Notes under the pieces: model-generated
Told to the model about the DNA's origin: nothing
What the model saw: the letters and a program-made list of their open reading frames with translations, nothing else
Database searches by the model: none
DNA from: Tubulanus polymorphus
Lineage: Eukaryota > Nemertea > Palaeonemertea > Tubulaniformes > Tubulanidae
NCBI RefSeq assembly: GCF_964204645.1
Contig: NC_134031.1
Span: 13,490,501-13,554,500 of the forward strand
Direction: 5' to 3'
Length of the DNA: 64,000 nucleotides
Program-made: the position numbers and the translations under genes
In this document: positions 62,041 to 64,000 of the stretch, piece by piece
How the letters are laid out: each line of letters begins with the position of its first letter
How positions within the stretch are numbered: the first letter of the stretch is position 1

Positions 62041-62460
62041 TTGCGAAATTTAAAAGCATACTTTTCTATTTTCGGGTTTACGGAAACCTGGACGAGCGAA
62101 CTGCACGATAATGGTAGGTTGTACAGTCTCCCAGGTATGAAAAGTGTTTTTAAGAGTAGAATTAATTGTCAGGGAAGAGGTTTGGCCCTACTTTTTAAAG
62201 AAAGTTTTAATGTAAAATTTAGACCAAATCTATCTGAAGATAGAAATAATTTTGAATGTCTCTTTACAGAAGTGATTTTTGAAAAAGAAAAAAAATTAAT
62301 GGCCTTGATGGCCTTAACGAGATTTCACAAAATTTAGAAGAAAACAAATCAACCATTGGGGTATTCCTAGCTTTATCAAAAGCCTTTGACACAGTTGAAA
62401 CCTTATTAAGAAAATTATGTTTTCATGGATAAGAGGCGTCTCGAACAACTGGTTTGAAAA
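62041..62460 (+). pseudogene. LINE retrotransposon remnant (endonuclease joined to RT fragment)
   Basis: 62070-62330 encodes part of an APE-type endonuclease (FGFTETWTSELHDNG, GRGLALLFKESFNVKF). Shortly after, at ~62365-62410, FLALSKAFDTVE matches the reverse-transcriptase A motif of non-LTR elements. The long segment normally between these domains is missing, so an internal deletion joined them; stops complete the decay. Confidence 0.6.
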
Positions 62461-62730
62461 CTAAGTTCACATCCAGCCGAACCCGAAAATCCCTACCGAC
62501 CGTATTAGGATTAGGATAAGGATTTTGTTAACACTCCAACCATTTCTATGGTACATGGAGGGAGACTTATACAAAGTATACAATATTAACAATTAACAGA
62601 AAGTATAATCTTGTTTTGATAAAATATAGCAAAGTTTTTTAACAATATATACATACACTATTTAAGTAATTGGGAAATGTGGGTTTCAGGCCATAGGACG
62701 AGAGGACGACACACCACTCATCACCACAAG

Positions 62731-62749
62731 TAATTTTTTCCCATAATAA
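62731..62749 (+). promoter_or_regulatory. Start-site motif before the p117-like gene
   Basis: TAATTTTTTCCCATAATAA adjoins an ATG; same architecture (T-run, ATAA, ATG) as in the first Polinton. Confidence 0.45.
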
Positions 62750-63068
62750 ATGGGAGATAGAAAAGCATTCTTAGCAACAATAAATAACAGAATAAAACCA
62801 ACAATTTTAAATAAAAAAGTTAGTCGATGTTACAAAAGAAATTGAACACAAAATATTGAAATTAGAAAAGTTAAAAACTAAATATGGAGAGAAAGTAACA
62901 GCAAATTTAAGCTACTGTAATGTTAGTACAACGCGAGAATTTAAAGTATTTTTACCTGATAAATGGGTTTTATTGAGTACAGAGGAATTAAAAGATTTAG
63001 AAGGATTTCAAATAATTTACCATGGGAAAAATGAAGACGGGCATCATGATTTAGAAGTTGTTGACTAA
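62750..63068 (+). pseudogene. p117 homologue of the second Polinton, frameshifted
   Basis: The ATG at 62750 opens GDRKAFLATINNRIKPTI. A slip at the A-run near 62812-62818 moves the rest to another frame, which continues to 63068 with TKYGEKVTANLSYC, EFKVFLPDKW and HGKNEDGHHDLEVVD. The order of motifs equals that of the protein at 47392-47039. Possible single-strand DNA-binding role, inferred as there. Confidence 0.65.
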
Positions 63069-63237
63069 ATAATTAAGAAATAAAATAATTTAGAAATAAT
63101 AAAAAAATGAATAACAAGAATCCGAAATGACTTATCTGTACAATTCAATTGCTCCGCGTAGATCGACAAAAGTAGTGAGATATTCAATTAATTAAAATAA
63201 AATTATTTTTTTTGCTTTTTTTCTAAAATATTAATCC

Positions 63238-63599
63238 ATTTTTTTTATTGTGAATTTTGGAATTTCAGAAGTATTTTCATTTTTAATAGCAGTAGTTTCA
63301 GAATTATTAATATCATAGATTTTATTTGATTTATTATACCAACTACACCCAATCAAAATGAATACAATTACAAATCCAGTTGTAAAATATAAATATCTAT
63401 CAAATATTCTATTACCAGAAGGAATAGAAATAACAATATTTTCACCATTTTCATTAACATCTTTATTATTTATTTTTTCTTTTATCGCTTTTTAAAATTC
63501 ATATGATCTAATACCTAATTGCCGAGACCATTCAATTTGTTTCCGAGTTCTCGGTTTTTTCTTCACAGTTAATCCTTTCACCTCTTCCACTTCGCTCAT
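63238..63599 (-). pseudogene. p132 homologue (basic head, membrane anchor), one stop
   Basis: Starts at ATG 63599 inside ACAATAAATGAGCG. Basic N-terminus (RTRKQIEWSRQLGIRSYEF), then an in-frame TAA at about 63495-63493, after which the same frame continues with a transmembrane helix (YFTTGFVIVFILIGC) to a stop near 63238. The layout equals that of 37218-37616. A single base change explains the stop. Confidence 0.65.
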
Positions 63600-64000
63600 T
63601 TATTGTAGACAAATTTTTACTTTCAATATTCGAAAATGTTATAACTCCAGTTGATAATAGCGTCATAAATCCACCTAATTGAAATGATAAATATCCAATC
63701 CATTTATTTAATTCAGTCATAACTAAATGATCATTTTTTAAATTGGAATATAATCTTTTTTCATCTTGAATTGGCAGCACATAATTACATAATTTACTAT
63801 AACCTTTTACTACATTTTCTGATATCGCATCATTAATTCTAGCTATTCTCGCAGTTTCATAAATCTTAAATAATTTAATAATTTCATCTGATTTCATTGT
63901 ATCTAATTCATTATAAGTTAAATTTTTACTAATAAAACTTTTACATTTCCCAGATGCTATTAATATTTATAATTGATGTTTGCAATAAAGATAATATTCA
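63532..64000 (-). pseudogene. p200 homologue, partial at window edge, one stop
   Basis: Open from about 63965 to 63532; it matches the protein at 36623-37225 (KLFKIYETARIARINDAI, MTELNKWIGYLSFQLGG, TLLSTGVITFSNI). Upstream, toward the edge, the frame is interrupted by a TAA about 22 codons before the internal ATG 63897, and the conserved YCKH segment follows beyond it. The original stop that overlaps the next gene has changed to a sense codon, which adds ~20 residues to the tail. The 5' end is outside the window. Confidence 0.65.

Larger units (their letters stand above)
62731..64000. mobile_element. Fragment of a second, diverged Polinton
   Basis: Homologues of three genes of the first element occur within 1.3 kb: p117-like (+), p132-like (-) and p200-like (-). 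In the first element p117 and p200/p132 are ~10 kb apart and have the same relative strands, so here the intervening genes (polymerase excluded side, capsid cluster, ATPase, integrase) are missing or elsewhere. The element runs off the right edge; its left limit is not resolved. Confidence 0.7.

Overview
The window is animal genomic DNA, most likely from a marine invertebrate (lophotrochozoan-like, but the clade is not certain). The reasons are spliced host genes with GT-AG introns, a metazoan protein kinase N gene, a GABA-B-receptor-like first exon, tRNA-derived repeats, and a transposon mix of DIRS, Polinton/Maverick, PIF/Harbinger, hAT, a MULE-like element, LINE and many MITEs.

Layout. 1-2837: 3' part of a decayed DIRS-type tyrosine-recombinase retrotransposon (RT end, RNase H, recombinase, internal complementary repeats). 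2840-5613: nested repeats (family B, with family A and a TA-flanked MITE inside it). 5808-23984: the eight last coding exons of a PKN-type serine/threonine kinase on the + strand, covering the whole catalytic domain and C-terminal tail. Its introns hold a nearly intact Harbinger element with a 3-bp target duplication (7491-10992), a decayed hAT element (11603-15810) inside a family A repeat, a palindromic tRNA-like repeat, and further copies of families A and B. 24-31.4 kb has no gene but contains two nested fold-back MITEs. 31.6-33.1 kb is a MULE-like element (98-bp terminal repeats, 9-bp target duplication) sitting immediately before the start codon of a ubiquitin-protease-like exon.

33994-51937 is the main object: a structurally complete 17.9-kb Polinton/Maverick-type element, flanked by the 6-bp duplication GATGCC, with ~590-bp inverted termini whose outer ~400 bp are themselves imperfect palindromes. 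It carries a rightward module (HNH protein, two small proteins, chromodomain integrase, packaging-type ATPase) converging on a long leftward module (zinc-finger protein, double-jelly-roll-type major capsid protein, a row of small membrane, acidic and coiled-coil proteins, a penton-like protein, a small conserved protein and a very large protein-primed DNA polymerase). In the leftward module most start codons are preceded by the same T-rich/AAATAAATG motif, suggesting one promoter per gene. The polymerase, capsid, HNH and some accessory genes are broken by stops or frameshifts, so this copy is an inactive or helper-dependent endogenous relic, while integrase, ATPase and many small genes are open.

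51.9-62 kb is host sequence with low-complexity DNA, dispersed repeats, the GABA-B-like exon (56651-56914), a second palindromic tRNA-like repeat and a 391-bp MITE. 62.0-62.5 kb is a LINE remnant. From 62731 to the right edge lies a fragment of a second, diverged and rearranged Polinton sharing three genes and the start motif with the first.
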